Origin: Pezicula radicicola
Taxonomy: Eukaryota > Ascomycota > Leotiomycetes > Helotiales > Dermateaceae
DNA length: 64,000 bases
Assembly (NCBI GenBank): GCA_003008705.1
Contig: PDUO01000025.1
Coordinates: 871,709-935,708, forward strand
Direction: 5' to 3'
The notes beneath the pieces are model-generated. The model did not search any database, had not been told where the DNA came from, and worked only from the letters and a program-made list of their open reading frames with translations. Positions 11,401 to 23,069 of this stretch are shown here, one piece after another. Position 1 is the first letter of the stretch; each line of letters starts with the position of its first letter. The position numbers and the translations under genes were made by a program.

Positions 11401-14400
11401 AAGTCAACAGGTTTGACGAGATGCTGAAAAGAGGACTGGGTAGGGGTTAGCAACGGGGGCTCCTGTGCTATCGTATCCGATCCAGCCGATAGTATGCTAT
11501 CATCGAATCCGAGTGGAGGCGACAGACACCGACACAGACACAGACGAAGACACAGACTTTATTCATAAGGTGCTCCTCCATTAATTATTATTGTTATTAC
11601 TGTCCTTGTTATTTATCATCATCATCATCATCGAGACATCAACTTCCAGGCCCTGAATACCGGTAGTAATAATTGCACTCCCAAGACTACTCGTACTCGA
11701 TTCCATTCTCAAGTGAGACAGACATATCCTCGACAAGAAACGTGCCTATGAAAGGACCATCCTGTCATTCTTATTTCTGCCCACGAGCTCGTAACTGAGA
11801 CAAATTAGCTTCTTTTTCATATTATTTGCTGTAATGGTAGTCCAATACAAGCAATCACATAATTAGCCATGCTGATTTCAAGAGCTATTCCCAACCGAGA
11901 CAAATTTGCTTGTTTTATTAGGGGGGGCTCCATCCACTCACTCCAACCTTATTGTTCCTTCCTACAAGCTCCCATATCTCTATCCCCAATCAAGACAATT
12001 GAACGGTCTTTTTATGAGCATTACCATTCGTAACATAATACCTGCTTGTTTACTCAGCCCAGCCAAGGATTTACTGGTCATTTTTAATCTGCTCTTCTGG
12101 CATTGTCGCTGTTGTTCTTTGGCCCCCTACTACCACTTTACCAGCTTCCACCCTACGACTCCTGTACAAGCCACGAGGGGTTCATACTCTATGCATGCTT
12201 TACTTCTCCTTTCCCACGAACTCGTAGAGCACGTGTACAAAGTAGATCACAAGCTGAGACAGATTACTTTTGAATTTTCAACGGTGTGGGAAACAGCCTA
12301 GACCCTGTCATGTGCCTCCTGCCTCGCTTTATCCTTCTACTTCCAAACCATGAATAACAGAGCAACAGCGCTTTGATATCTGAATGACTTACAGTAATTG
12401 TGAGCTAGGGACCATTACCCTAATATAAGGGCGAGTGGTGATATGGTGCAGAATACAAGTGCTACCGGTAACAATGAGTGACACTGAGTCAAGTTCTCTT
12501 CTCCCGTTACTTTACTTTACTTTTCTTGGCCTACCGCTTCAATTCCCGTTCTTTGGGAACTCTAACGTCATTTTTACTCGTATCTAGAAACCTTGGAAGG
12601 TACGATCTTTTGCCTCATCCCTTAGCTTCCGCAGACACCGGCGTCTCGTACATTATCATATTTTCTTAACACTACTCCGTACTATGTACTTCGTTTCCTT
12701 TCCTTCCAGCCAAGTCTATGTTCAAGTCCAAGTCCCCAACCCCCCAACTAGCACAGAAATTTAAGCCCAAATAATAGTAATTGCATTCGCCGTGACTTCT
12801 ACCCTCACCGCCCTCAAAACTGTACCTAAATATCACTTCCTTCACTTCCTCCATCGAAGTGAAGGAAAAAGAAGAAAAAAGAAACTTCCAAAACTTCAAT
12901 CACAACCGGCCCTAACACAAAATCAAGAACACCGTCCCGATGATCCCGTATCCGTACACCAATCAACTGAACTCTTAAATAGCTCAAACCTAAAACTCGA
13001 AGCCGAAAGCAAAAAGAAAACCCAAAATCACTGTCTCAAGATAAAGTTTTCTTGCTTGATCTCAGTCCGTACGCAGTCTCACTTATTCAAGTTGAAGTTA
13101 GAGGTCTTAAGTGCTGAATTACCTCGGTGTGTTTTATCTATTGAGGCATTATCTTAAGTATACTTTGTACTTGCAGCTGTGACTACAATGGAACAGACCG
13201 TAAGCTTAAGCTGTATGCGGTATCTTGAAGTCTCGTTCTACTAAGTGGGCTTCTGTAGGAATCCTTTCCTCTCCAACGTCCGGGAGAAATGGGCAAGGTA
13301 GACAGTAAGGCATAACAACGAGCTACCTACCGTGCCTCGCAACTGGCACTTTAAGAACCCCAATTCAAACTGTCTATGCAATTTCATGTTGTTAATAATG
13401 TGCCTTAAGGATTCTAGTAGTTATAGTAGAAGAGAAATAGCATATTATACTAACAAATAATACTACAGTACAAAGTGACACTACTGGTGCTGTGTACACG
13501 AAGGCCTTTTTTTACATCTTATCACCATGTATAAACTCAGATCCTCAAGCCTCATATACTCCTTTGTAACTACGACACAAATTAGTTTAGAGGATATTAC
13601 TTTGATTCGGGGAAGTGAGTTACTTCAGTCCATCTCTCATATCTAAATAGATAGCTATTCAAAATGACCTCACAACTTTTTTTTCACTTGTCAAGTCTCT
13701 CATGCATTACTAACTTACTCACGTTCGCGACACCCAACACCCACACCCACACACACCCGCCTCCCAACCTCCAACTCTTTCTTTTCAGTTTCTAAATCCA
13801 GAGACACAAGGGCAGAGAGAAAGGTAGAGAAAGTACAATAACAAGAAGCAAACTAGTCTAAAACACTAAGAGCCTAAGCTCCAAACTGGAAATACAATAC
13901 ATACAACAACAACAATACAAAAAACACAGAGTAGTTTCCAAAACCACTTAGCCCTATCCTCTTCTTAAGCCTCTAATATCAAAATCGCATCACTTCAAAA
14001 AAAAAACCCTTGTCTAAGCGGTGTGGCAGTTGCCTTTCTTTTCATCCAAAATCTGAATAAAATAATGTTGCGAACACTTGCAATACAGCATGTTCTCGTT
14101 TTCTTACCTCTCGCAAGGCTCGTCGTTGTGTCTGAGCTTCTACTTTTCTCGCAACATTTACCATATCAATAAAGATCAAAGAAATGTCTCACTCAAGTCT
14201 CTGTGTCTTACTTACTACCGGTATTGTACACACTTACTCAGTCTCTGGACTTGTAACCCAGACCTAATATCCATCAATCGTAAACCAAGCCCCAGAATAA
14301 TAAACACAAGAAAGGTAAGCCAACCGAACTTAATTCGACAAGCCTCGTCTCAAGTACTGTGCAGTATACCATTTTTAAACATAGACTTACAGTTATATCC

Positions 14401-16553
14401 AAGAATTTATGATCTAGTATCTAAATAAGGAAAACACTACACAACTATCTTCTTATTTAACAGGGGTTCAACAATTCCATGCAATATCTTACACAATCCT
14501 CTACCTATACCTAACCACCTTAAACAATCTCCATCAAACTACAAACGAACAGCACCACCATTCCTAGAACCTCAAAAGAAATATCGTATACTATACAAAT
14601 AAATACTACAACAGCATTGCTATTCCCATTCCCGTATTATATCTTATGACTATATATCCTATCCTTTAATTCTCTTCTCTCCTCTTCGAACTTAAAATAC
14701 CTAGAGTAGAAAAGATCTTGACCGCCCAGAATCTACTGGTATAGCTTTATAGCTACATATCTATGCCAAACCTAAAATATTGTCTCACAAGTTCAACATC
14801 CCACACCCAACCACTAGGTAGACTATCCTCGACATAGTAGCGATCACTCACCAATATCCATTTATCCAAGTCCTTAAAACCGAAAGAAACCCCGCGAAAT
14901 TCAGCGACTATACGAGCATACCCTACATCCCACATCCCACATCCCACACCCTACATCCTGGATCCTAGATCCTAGACTCTAACAAAGTACTCTATCCATA
15001 CTATCACGCCATATCAGACCAGGAAAAACAGCGGTGTACGATGTATATACGGAGAAATCCCAGAAATTAACGCCCAAATCCAAGACCACAGTTCGCCCAT
15101 CAAGCCACTCCGTCTTCAACAAGAACCCTAATATCAACCTTCTGCTTCTAGTAACCTCCACCTAGTAGCGATCACTCATCACCCATCAAAACCCAATCAC
15201 CTAATTACCCAAGTCCTCACAACTCAGATAAACTCCTCAAACCCCCAAAACTCCAAGATCCTAGATCCCAGTCCCTAGACATTGACAAAGCAGATACAAT
15301 ATTGTATAGTAGCGTCAATCATTATCAGACTAGGAAAAACAACGGAGTAACAGCCCAAAAAGACATGATATATCTTACGAAGTATACATAGAGAATCTCC
15401 AGATATCAAAAAGCAACCAAACCCAACCTAAGGCAGAAAGAACCTAAAAAGCCAAGACCACAGTTCACCCATTCACAGGCCACTCTAAAACTGCAGTTTT
15501 CATTTTTTCATACTCCATACTCGATACTCCTACTCCGTATAGGGAGAAGAACTAGAAGATCTTGAGGACATTTAAAAGAATGTCACTGCGAATTTCCCTT
15601 AGACTTTATTTAGTTCTATGAAAAAAAAAAATAGCACACTCAGTACCTAAGATACAATAACTTTCCACATTAAACTACAAACGTCAGTGACATCTATCTA
15701 CTTGACCTAGCTACCCGAGTGAACATAATTGTCTGTGTAACATATGGTCCCAACTTGGACAATGTGGATCATTTAGATTAAATTACCCCCTCCCTCCAAC
15801 AGTCAACTAAGCACCACCAGTACCTGGGTGTGGGGAATATGTAATATGTAACAATATTGCAATGTGACGAGATGTTTAAAAAATTTAAAATTTAAAAAAT
15901 GATGATTCTAGAACACTTTTCTATCAAAGTATAGTGGATTCTAAAGAACGGTATGGGTGGAGTGGAAAATAAGGCACGGTATGGAGTGCCGCAAATGTTG
16001 AACCATCATTGTGGATATCGGGCTCTGCTGCCCTGTGCCTCTGTGCCTTCGTACTACAGGGGGTGTAATACTCCATAAAAGGAAGTATACAGGCTAGCGC
16101 CAACTGCGACAATATTCAAGCGTCTGTGGTCCCTCAAAATTTACAACGCAATGAGGTGAGTACATATGATACAGGACGCTAAGATATGAATGGGGCTCGG
16201 TGGATGATACTGAAATGAACCAATCTCTTGTCTTTCTCAGACAAGTCACAAGATTGACAAGAGACCTGTAAAATATGATGCGCCAAGAAATGCCAAAGAG
16301 TCTCCCAATCGCATATGGTACGGTACCCAAACACGTGCATGCATATCCTTTACTCCAACACGCCCCTGTGCGAACTTATTGAACCCCAGTCCCCAGGCGC
16401 AGAAATCGAAGCATTTCCAAAGGACTTTCGTACGGAGTATAGTCCGCTTCCGAGGAGAGCAAGAAAATGATTTGGAAACACGGAATGCTATTCCGTACAA
16501 ATGACTCGTTGGGACCAAAAGTCAGGAAGGATCCCATGCTTTGCTTATCTCGT
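8481..16553. other. Gene-free stretch of about 8 kb
   Basis: I find no frame with domain, codon pattern or splice logic. Open frames here are under 135 codons and low complexity. Contents: ATC run near 11612-11633, CA-rich runs (11525-11560, 13735-13765), repeated TACTCCGTA-type motifs (near 8740, 12675, 15532; reverse complement near 16431), degenerate copies of a GAGACAAATT-containing phrase (near 11796, 11899, 12251), and A/C-rich plus-strand sequence from about 13.7 to 15.5 kb. It could hold long regulatory DNA, a non-coding transcript or decayed repeats. Confidence 0.6.
14835..15487. repeat. Diverged tandem duplication of about 330 bp
   Basis: Two adjacent units share blocks in the same order. 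TAGTAGCGATCACTCA occurs at 14835 and 15163. ATCAGACYAGGAAAAACA occurs at 15013 and 15324. CCAAGACCACAGTTC occurs at 15080 and 15452. Block offsets (328, 311, 372) differ, so indels accumulated after duplication. Both units are A/C-rich on the plus strand and have no open frame. Confidence 0.65.
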
Positions 16554-18325
16554 TCACATCTTGGCAAAAAGCTCTCTCGATTTTGCGAGGCGAGCAGCTA
16601 CCAAGAAGCCAGTTCCTACCAGCAAGACGGATCCTCCAAAGACCTGTGCATACAGGAATCCTCCACCCTTCTTCTGGATCAATTGGCCCGTGATCGGGGG
16701 CCCAGTGAGCACTGCAAAGCTCACAATCGTGAAGATCATACCCATTCTCACTCCAGCTTTTCTTAGGTCTGTAGTCAAACTCGCAAGTGTTGCGGGAAAC
16801 AGACTCTGAATCGCCGCACCGAAGATCCCATACATGACAGCCCAAACATACAAGCCCCCTCGATTCGAGACTCCAATCCAGCACCAGATAATAATCGAAC
16901 TTGCGAGTACGACCGGAATCAGAGAATTCAGCGGTCCAAAATATCGATCTGCAATGTGGTTTGGGACAATGCGCCCAAGGATACCAACACCATTCATCAC
17001 AATGATTAGGTCTATGGACTCGTTATATGAGACACCCAAAATATTACGTGCAAAGGTTCCCAGGTAGTAGAAGGCCAAGTACACGCCCCAGAAGTTGAAA
17101 AACATGCCAATTGCATAGAGAACGTATTGGGGTTCTCGGAAGGATTGCCAGTCTACCAAGGCACCAGTTTTTCTGGGAAGTGTCCGAGGTCGAATCCCAA
17201 AATTGCATACAATGAGCGCAGCAACTTGGATGAAGCCCACAGCTCTGATGGTCCATGGGAAGCCAACTTTTGGGAGTAATTGTTGAACCATAGCAGGGAA
17301 AACCATTCCGCCTGTCCCACTACCTGCAGCTGCAATCCCTATTGCTAGACTTTTCTTCTTGGAGAAATACGTCGATAATATAGACAACGCCGGACAGAAC
17401 AAGCATCCCATTCCTAGACCCATGCAAACTCCTTGTGCGAGGAAAACCTGCCAGTATTTGGTGGACAGAGAGACCATGAAGATTCCTACTCCATAGAGAA
17501 TAGTTCCTATGCCAAAGACCTGTCGGAAGTACCCTGCATCGGTGAGACGGCCAGTGAAAGTCCCAATGAAGAAGAGTAGGAATACTGTAATGCTACCCAC
17601 CCATGAGATATCTGACTGAGGTCGATTTAGGGAAGTCACGTAGTATGTTTGGAATACTCCATAAGAGTTGACGAAGCCCCTGATATCGAATCAGCTTATA
17701 ATAGCTTGAGTAAAACGAGAATTGCTTACCATGTATTCATGATAACAAGATGTCCTAATGTAGCTGCAAAGCTTGTCAGCAAGGTAATCCATGAACTCAG
17801 GAACCAACTAGGAATTGCTCATTTTGGGCAGGAGTATTGCTTTGCCCAGTAACAAAAGAGCCACACAGCAGCGCTTGTAGGGATCAAAGCACCCCATTAT
17901 GCCTCCGATGCCATTAAAACCATAGAGGGGTTGCAAAAATGTAGTCTAACTTTAGTCCAGCATCTACACACGTCACTGTCGACCTCAGCTGGAAGATACA
18001 GCCCGCCAGAAACCCCATCGCAAAGCCTCTGTATTTAAGAAATGTAGTACACACCTTGGGTCCAACCAATCCATCCACCATCAGGCGGTGGTCCAGGATC
18101 TTTCCAACTAGACTTCGTGCTCGTCCTCGTAACTGTGTGGTTCGTCTCGTTCACATCCCTCTCCGCATTCTTCAAACCCTCTTCTACATCTCCATTCTCA
18201 TTCATATTCATAAACCTTGGGGTATCATCGTCGTACTCGGTCTCGCTAGAAGGGGTGGCGGAGGCGATATCTGCATCTTTCTCGGGGTCCTGTTGGTATG
18301 AGTGCGGTAGGTTTTGGTCAACCAT
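16554..18325 (-). CDS. MFS transporter, monocarboxylate/MCH (riboflavin transporter-like) type
   Basis: Plasma-membrane solute carrier of the SLC16-like fungal MCH family; substrate not deducible. Exons are 18325-18055, 17763-17730 and 17679-16554, giving 476 residues. An acidic cytosolic N-terminus ends in PPPDGGWIGWTQ, then LVIMNTWGFVNSYGVFQ, the family hallmark DGG(W)...NTWG..NSFG. About 12 hydrophobic segments follow. A 5'-UTR intron is likely at 18354-18408 (GTAAGT...TTCTAAC...CACAG). Intron 1 as modelled is 291 nt, long for this window, and exon 2 is only 34 nt; I chose that junction because it restores the family motif. It is the downstream neighbour, on the same strand, of the wrecked HR-PKS, so it may have belonged to that cluster, though MCH proteins often have unrelated roles. 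Confidence 0.8.
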
Positions 18326-19341
18326 TCTTAGTTCGAGAAGAACCCAATTGTGTCTGTGGTGATGTTGGTTAGAAATGTTGAAGTGCAGTGAGAAGTTGGC
18401 ATACTTACAGGACGCTAGATTGCTACTCTGCAGGTCTGAACAACAAATAGCAAACCCGGTGACAACTATACCTTGCTGTATATGCAACGAAAGGAAATAG
18501 GGAAGAGAAGGAAAGAGAAATAGCGTAGAGGAGAGACAGAAGGAAAGATAGCAAGAATGACTCTTCTTTGAACTTAGTGTCCAATTCCTATTACCAATGA
18601 CGGGGTTGCTCGAAGGGCGCATATGACAGATCAACACGGTGTATCTGGTACGGAAATAAATCTTAGCATCCCCATCCCCATCCCCATCCCCAACCCCATC
18701 TCCATCGTGGGAAAGCCCGGCCGTATAGCCGCAGAGAGGTGTCGGCAGGGGAAGTCCGTTGACGGCACTGGCAGAGGGTGGAGAAGTGGGGGACATTGAC
18801 TAATAATCCTGTTTCCTTCACCCTTCGCCCTTCACCGTTGACATTTGTAACGACCACACCTCTGGTAATACTGAGTCGATGAACCTGTTGTTTGGTTGGT
18901 GTTGTTGATGACCGAGGTCAATAGATTGCACAAAAGGCCCAGAGAAAGCGTGCCGCATAGCCGACCTGTCTGTCTAGTGTCAACCGATGTCGCTGAACTC
19001 TATGTTCAACGGTGCTATTCAACTCCGTGTCCTTCTTAGTAATTTAATTGATCTCATCAGGTACCTTCGTACTGTCATAGACCATCCATTAGTCGATTTC
19101 GGTCTGTACTGCAGTCGGAAGCGATATATGCCTCATGGTACAGAATAGCCATGCAAAACGGATTTAACAATAAATACAGTTAATTTAACAGCTAGCTACC
19201 CGAGCACCTTAATCAAAGTCGAAAGCATACATACAACAGTAGAAAAATCCAACAAGCAGATACAGAGAGAAGCCCTCTAATGAAATTCAAAGTTGATATA
19301 ACACTATCCAAATCCTAAACAAACTAGAACCCAATTCTCTA
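18326..19341. other. Intergenic with a CATCCC hexanucleotide run
   Basis: No supported gene. A CATCCC run lies at about 18667-18695. An open frame from 18796 runs into the MFS gene but contains the likely 5'-UTR intron, so I start the protein at 18325. Confidence 0.55.
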
Positions 19342-22007
19342 TCATGAACCCTCGACCTGCTGAACAGCAACTGTGACATTGATACCGTCATCAGCCTTCG
19401 AAGTATGAATCTCCACAATAACACCTTTATCAAGAACCTCCGCCTCAAGTTCCGTGGTTGCCAGAGTATAGTTCTCGGAAATAGGCAACTTTCCATGCGT
19501 CTTCCCACGATAAGGCATTCGCAGCATAGGCAGCACCTTATATTATGTGTCAGGATATGATCAAAAAGTAACCACAGGTATCTTACCAATCTCCCCAGAA
19601 GAATGCCCAACAACGGCATTAGGATACACTCCCCAATGTCTCAGAAGATCAACAATTGCAACCTGTAAAATAGAACATAGAGGTTGACTCAATTCTGGGT
19701 CATTGATCTTGCTCGATTCCTCGGATTTGTTCAATTCCTCAAGAACGGACCAACCACTTCTTAAGCTAGACAAATATTTGTTAGCTGAGAGCAAGCTTTG
19801 CTGAAATACTGCGTGAGATTGTAGTTCTCATCCCATATTGAAGTACTGTGAACCTTGACCTGTGAAAACATAGGCGCATGCTGGATTTCGAGTTGCGAGA
19901 CGGAGATTGGGAAGCCCTCGCTTCGTAGCGGTCTCGAATTCTTCCATCGTCCTAGCTACAGCGTAGGTGCGGTAGCCAAAAGCAGTACGGCACTCACACA
20001 AAGTGTAGGCAAGGTCCTCCATGTGTGCCATCTCTTGTGAGAGGCTGGGTCCGTCGTCAGATGCCTCTATTTCGTGCGCCAGTTGCACCCGTTTGGCCTC
20101 GACATATTTAGCGTATGTCTCAGTAAGCCTTGTTATTCCAGCCTGTTCAGGTGATGACAAGACTAGTAATTTGGGAGAGCAGAATGGCATCTCATATTGA
20201 TTTGTATCGCCGCCTTGGGTTGTCGGTGTACCGACTGAGACCCCAGAGTCCGAATACACAAGAGATTCCGTTGAGATTCCAATTGTGATTTCCATGAAGA
20301 CCTCGCTCCTCAAGGTAATGTTTGGCATCGCTGAGACTGACATGCGCTTTTGCCCCACCTATGCCAGGTTATTTCTGTATCATGTTATCATGCTAATAAA
20401 GTATTCGCCATAGCCAAAGGAGTTCACGCTTGCTCTTCTAAGACCTGAAGAAGGCCATGGAACAAGCTCGGTATTTAGTTTCAAACCCCATTCATTGATC
20501 GGTAGTATTGGGTTGACGTTTTCGAAGCCAGCGATTTTTGGAATCATTCCTTTTTCCATTGAGAGAATAGCCTTCATCTGTTTATTTAAGAATTAGTATC
20601 AGGTAGTCACAAGCCCTATGTTTGTTTTTGTTGTATAAAAGGCCAATGAAGGGCGGTTGAGAGACAGGTACACATACCATACCTTCCATTCCAGCAGCGC
20701 CTCCGAGATGACCCATATTGGATTTGACTGAACCGACATACAATGCATTTTCTGGAGTACGACTAGCCCCAAGGGTAGATCCGATACCGTAGAGCTCAAT
20801 GGGATCGCCAATTGGTGTGCCAGTGCCATGGGCTTCAAAATATTGAGTGCGGTCAAAATCAAGCCCAGCAGCATGGTATGTATTTCGAATGAGTTCAGCT
20901 TGTTCATCTTTGCTCGGCATTGTGATGCCGGGTGTCTTTCCGCCCTGGTTGAGGCCTGATCCCCGAATGACAGCGCGGATCGTATCATTGTCACGAAGAG
21001 CGTCTTTCAAGGGCTTCAGTACCATTACTCTAATACCCTCACCTCGAGCGTAGCTATTGGCTGTCGCGTCAAAAGAGTAGCAATCTCCATCCGGAGAAAG
21101 GAAATGAAGTGTACTAAGACCTCTCATTGGTTCTGGTTGGAACATGAGATTGGCACCTCCCACAATTGCCTGCAGTTAAGCTTTAACATTTTAGCATGGC
21201 AAAAGTCCAAGAACAGTACTTACCATTTTAGCTTCGCCAGTGCGCAAGCTTTGCACAGCAAGATGCAATGCGACCAGACTAGACGAGCATGCGGTATCAA
21301 TTGTCACACTCGCTCCTCGAAGGTCATAGAACCATGACAGCCGATTGGCCAACATAGACATGCCCAGACCTGTAGCCTGGTAAGGGTTGATGTCCCATAT
21401 ATGAGATATAGACGTTATAGAGTAGTCGCAATTAAAGGCGCCATATAACAAGATGTGGCTGTGCCAGCCACAGATTTGAGTGGCATTCCCGCTGGAAGTG
21501 TAAAATAAAATTGGAGGATCCCCAAAACCTGAACAAGTTCATCCATATCATTTTCAAATGCTTCGTATGACAGTTCCAACAACCAGCGCTGTTGAGGATC
21601 CTATGATAAAGCTAGTAATCAATAAACTGCCCTATTCCTGGCAATGGAAGGATGAGAGAGATTACTGACTGTACCCGCTGCCTCGGCGGCAGACGTGGAG
21701 AAAAAGGAAGCCTCCCACTTAGAAATGTCTTCGTTGATGAAGAAGCCTGAGTCGGTAATGATCTGATGAGCATTAGTCTGTTGTGCTTTAAATCCATGCT
21801 TTGGGGAGTATGTACAGCACCCTCTCTCTCGGATGACGGATGATAGTAAGCATCAATATTGAATCTATTCTTGGGCACCTTTGAATGTGCACACTCGACT
21901 CGAGAAAGAAGATCCTAGAAACCTTGCGGTGTGTCTGTATCTCCCGGAAAGCGGCAGCTCATATCAACAATGGCAATAGACTCCTGCTTGTCCTCCTTTA
22001 CAGACAT
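19342..22007 (-). pseudogene. Truncated highly reducing polyketide synthase (KS and partial AT), multiple lesions
   Basis: The N-terminus reads MSVKEDKQESIAIVDMSCRF, a type I fungal KS start. The KS keeps [29 protein letters not shown] and SNMGHLGGAAG; the AT keeps VFTGQGSQYF and GHSSGEI. Lesions: TAG at 21917-21915 where the family has Trp; a missing base near 21440 (ATGGGCGCC expected, ATGGCGCC seen); an intron donor reading AT instead of GT between AFEN and AGMPL; a lost donor after NSFGYG; a frameshift in the KS-AT linker (about 20,260-20,330); TGA at 19830-19828 where the family has Arg after QYFNMG. Frames end inside AT at TGA 19447. DH, MT, ER, KR and ACP are all absent. A clean 3' tail ending QQVEGS at 19342 is unidentified. 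Good introns survive, for example GTAAGT after LRTGEAKM. It sits between two transporters on the same strand. Confidence 0.85.
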
Positions 22008-23069
22008 GATGACGACTTTGTGAGACTTGAACGATTTGGGGCCAAAGTAGACTAGGCTAACGTAATCGAGCGAGCGTGTGGAGCCTTGGAAGCGTTGCTA
22101 TGCTCGTGGCCCAGACGGAATGTAGACGGAAGACAATTTCCACGAGGTTCAGTCTTTGTCCGATACCCAAGCATCCACTTATAGATGCAAGCTAAGTTGC
22201 CCCTTGTGGCTCTAATTATTCAGCTTTGTAAAAATGAAGGACTACTTCAGGTCTCGTACTGAGGTTTGCAGTACAAGGAGAAAGAGAACCAGTAAAATAG
22301 AGAGTACTCCCTGTACCTTACTCGGGGGATGAAATCACTTCGACAAATCCAGATTTGGAAGTATTTGGTGCCACACACAAAATCCTGCACTGCAATGTTG
22401 AGATGATGATTTCTTTATGTCTCCATGGCGAATGACATCTTCAACTACCGTGATACGGTAGTGAGTTGTGTCCTGGTGGGCCCTTGAAATTTGCTGGGGA
22501 AGACGATGACTTCGACAGATGAATCTCCATGGGGGAAAGAAAGTAAAAGGACAGAAAATAGTGAGGACGGAATCCTTGACATAAGTGTCGTCGTATCGGT
22601 GTTGTTGCGTTGCGGTGAGGCAATGGTAGAGTAGAAAGTGAGATAGAAGATGGAAAGTGTTCGTGGTCGCGTCGGCACGTGTTTCCAGCCGAGTACGAGT
22701 GCGAATACGCGACCTCGCTTAGGCTCAGAGCTACTCCCCCCTTTTCATGCCATTCTTGTAACTAGCTTCTAAATTGAATTGTCATCTCCCAAAACGTATT
22801 TCCTCGTTTTATTGCACCTTACGGCGTTGGCATGAAGTCTCTTACATAATTAATATAGCAACGACACGAACCATTCTCAATGTTACTAAAGACAGAAACG
22901 CTGATAAATTTCCCAGACAAATTGACGACCTTCTACATTTTTGTAGTGAATTCTCCATACTTTACTCTCGAATAATACAAAGTGACACGAGCGTAATCAG
23001 ATATATCTAATAATTGATCTCTACCTAGCTCCTTAATTATCAATCCTCTTGCATGCTGTTTGCTACTTC
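22008..23069. other. Intergenic, former promoter of the broken PKS
   Basis: No supported gene. AT-rich toward 22,780-23,060, where the 3' end of the next MFS gene begins. Confidence 0.5.

Noticed and set aside
17892..17990. Possible sugar-transporter remnant inside the long MCH intron
   Set aside because: The resemblance (GFNGIGGIMG...DPYKR) is too short and generic to assign; kept only as a low-interest note.
18326..18796. N-terminal extension of the MCH-type transporter to 18796
   Set aside because: It is low complexity from a hexanucleotide run and contains a convincing 5'-UTR intron (GTAAGT...CACAG). The family start fits 18325.
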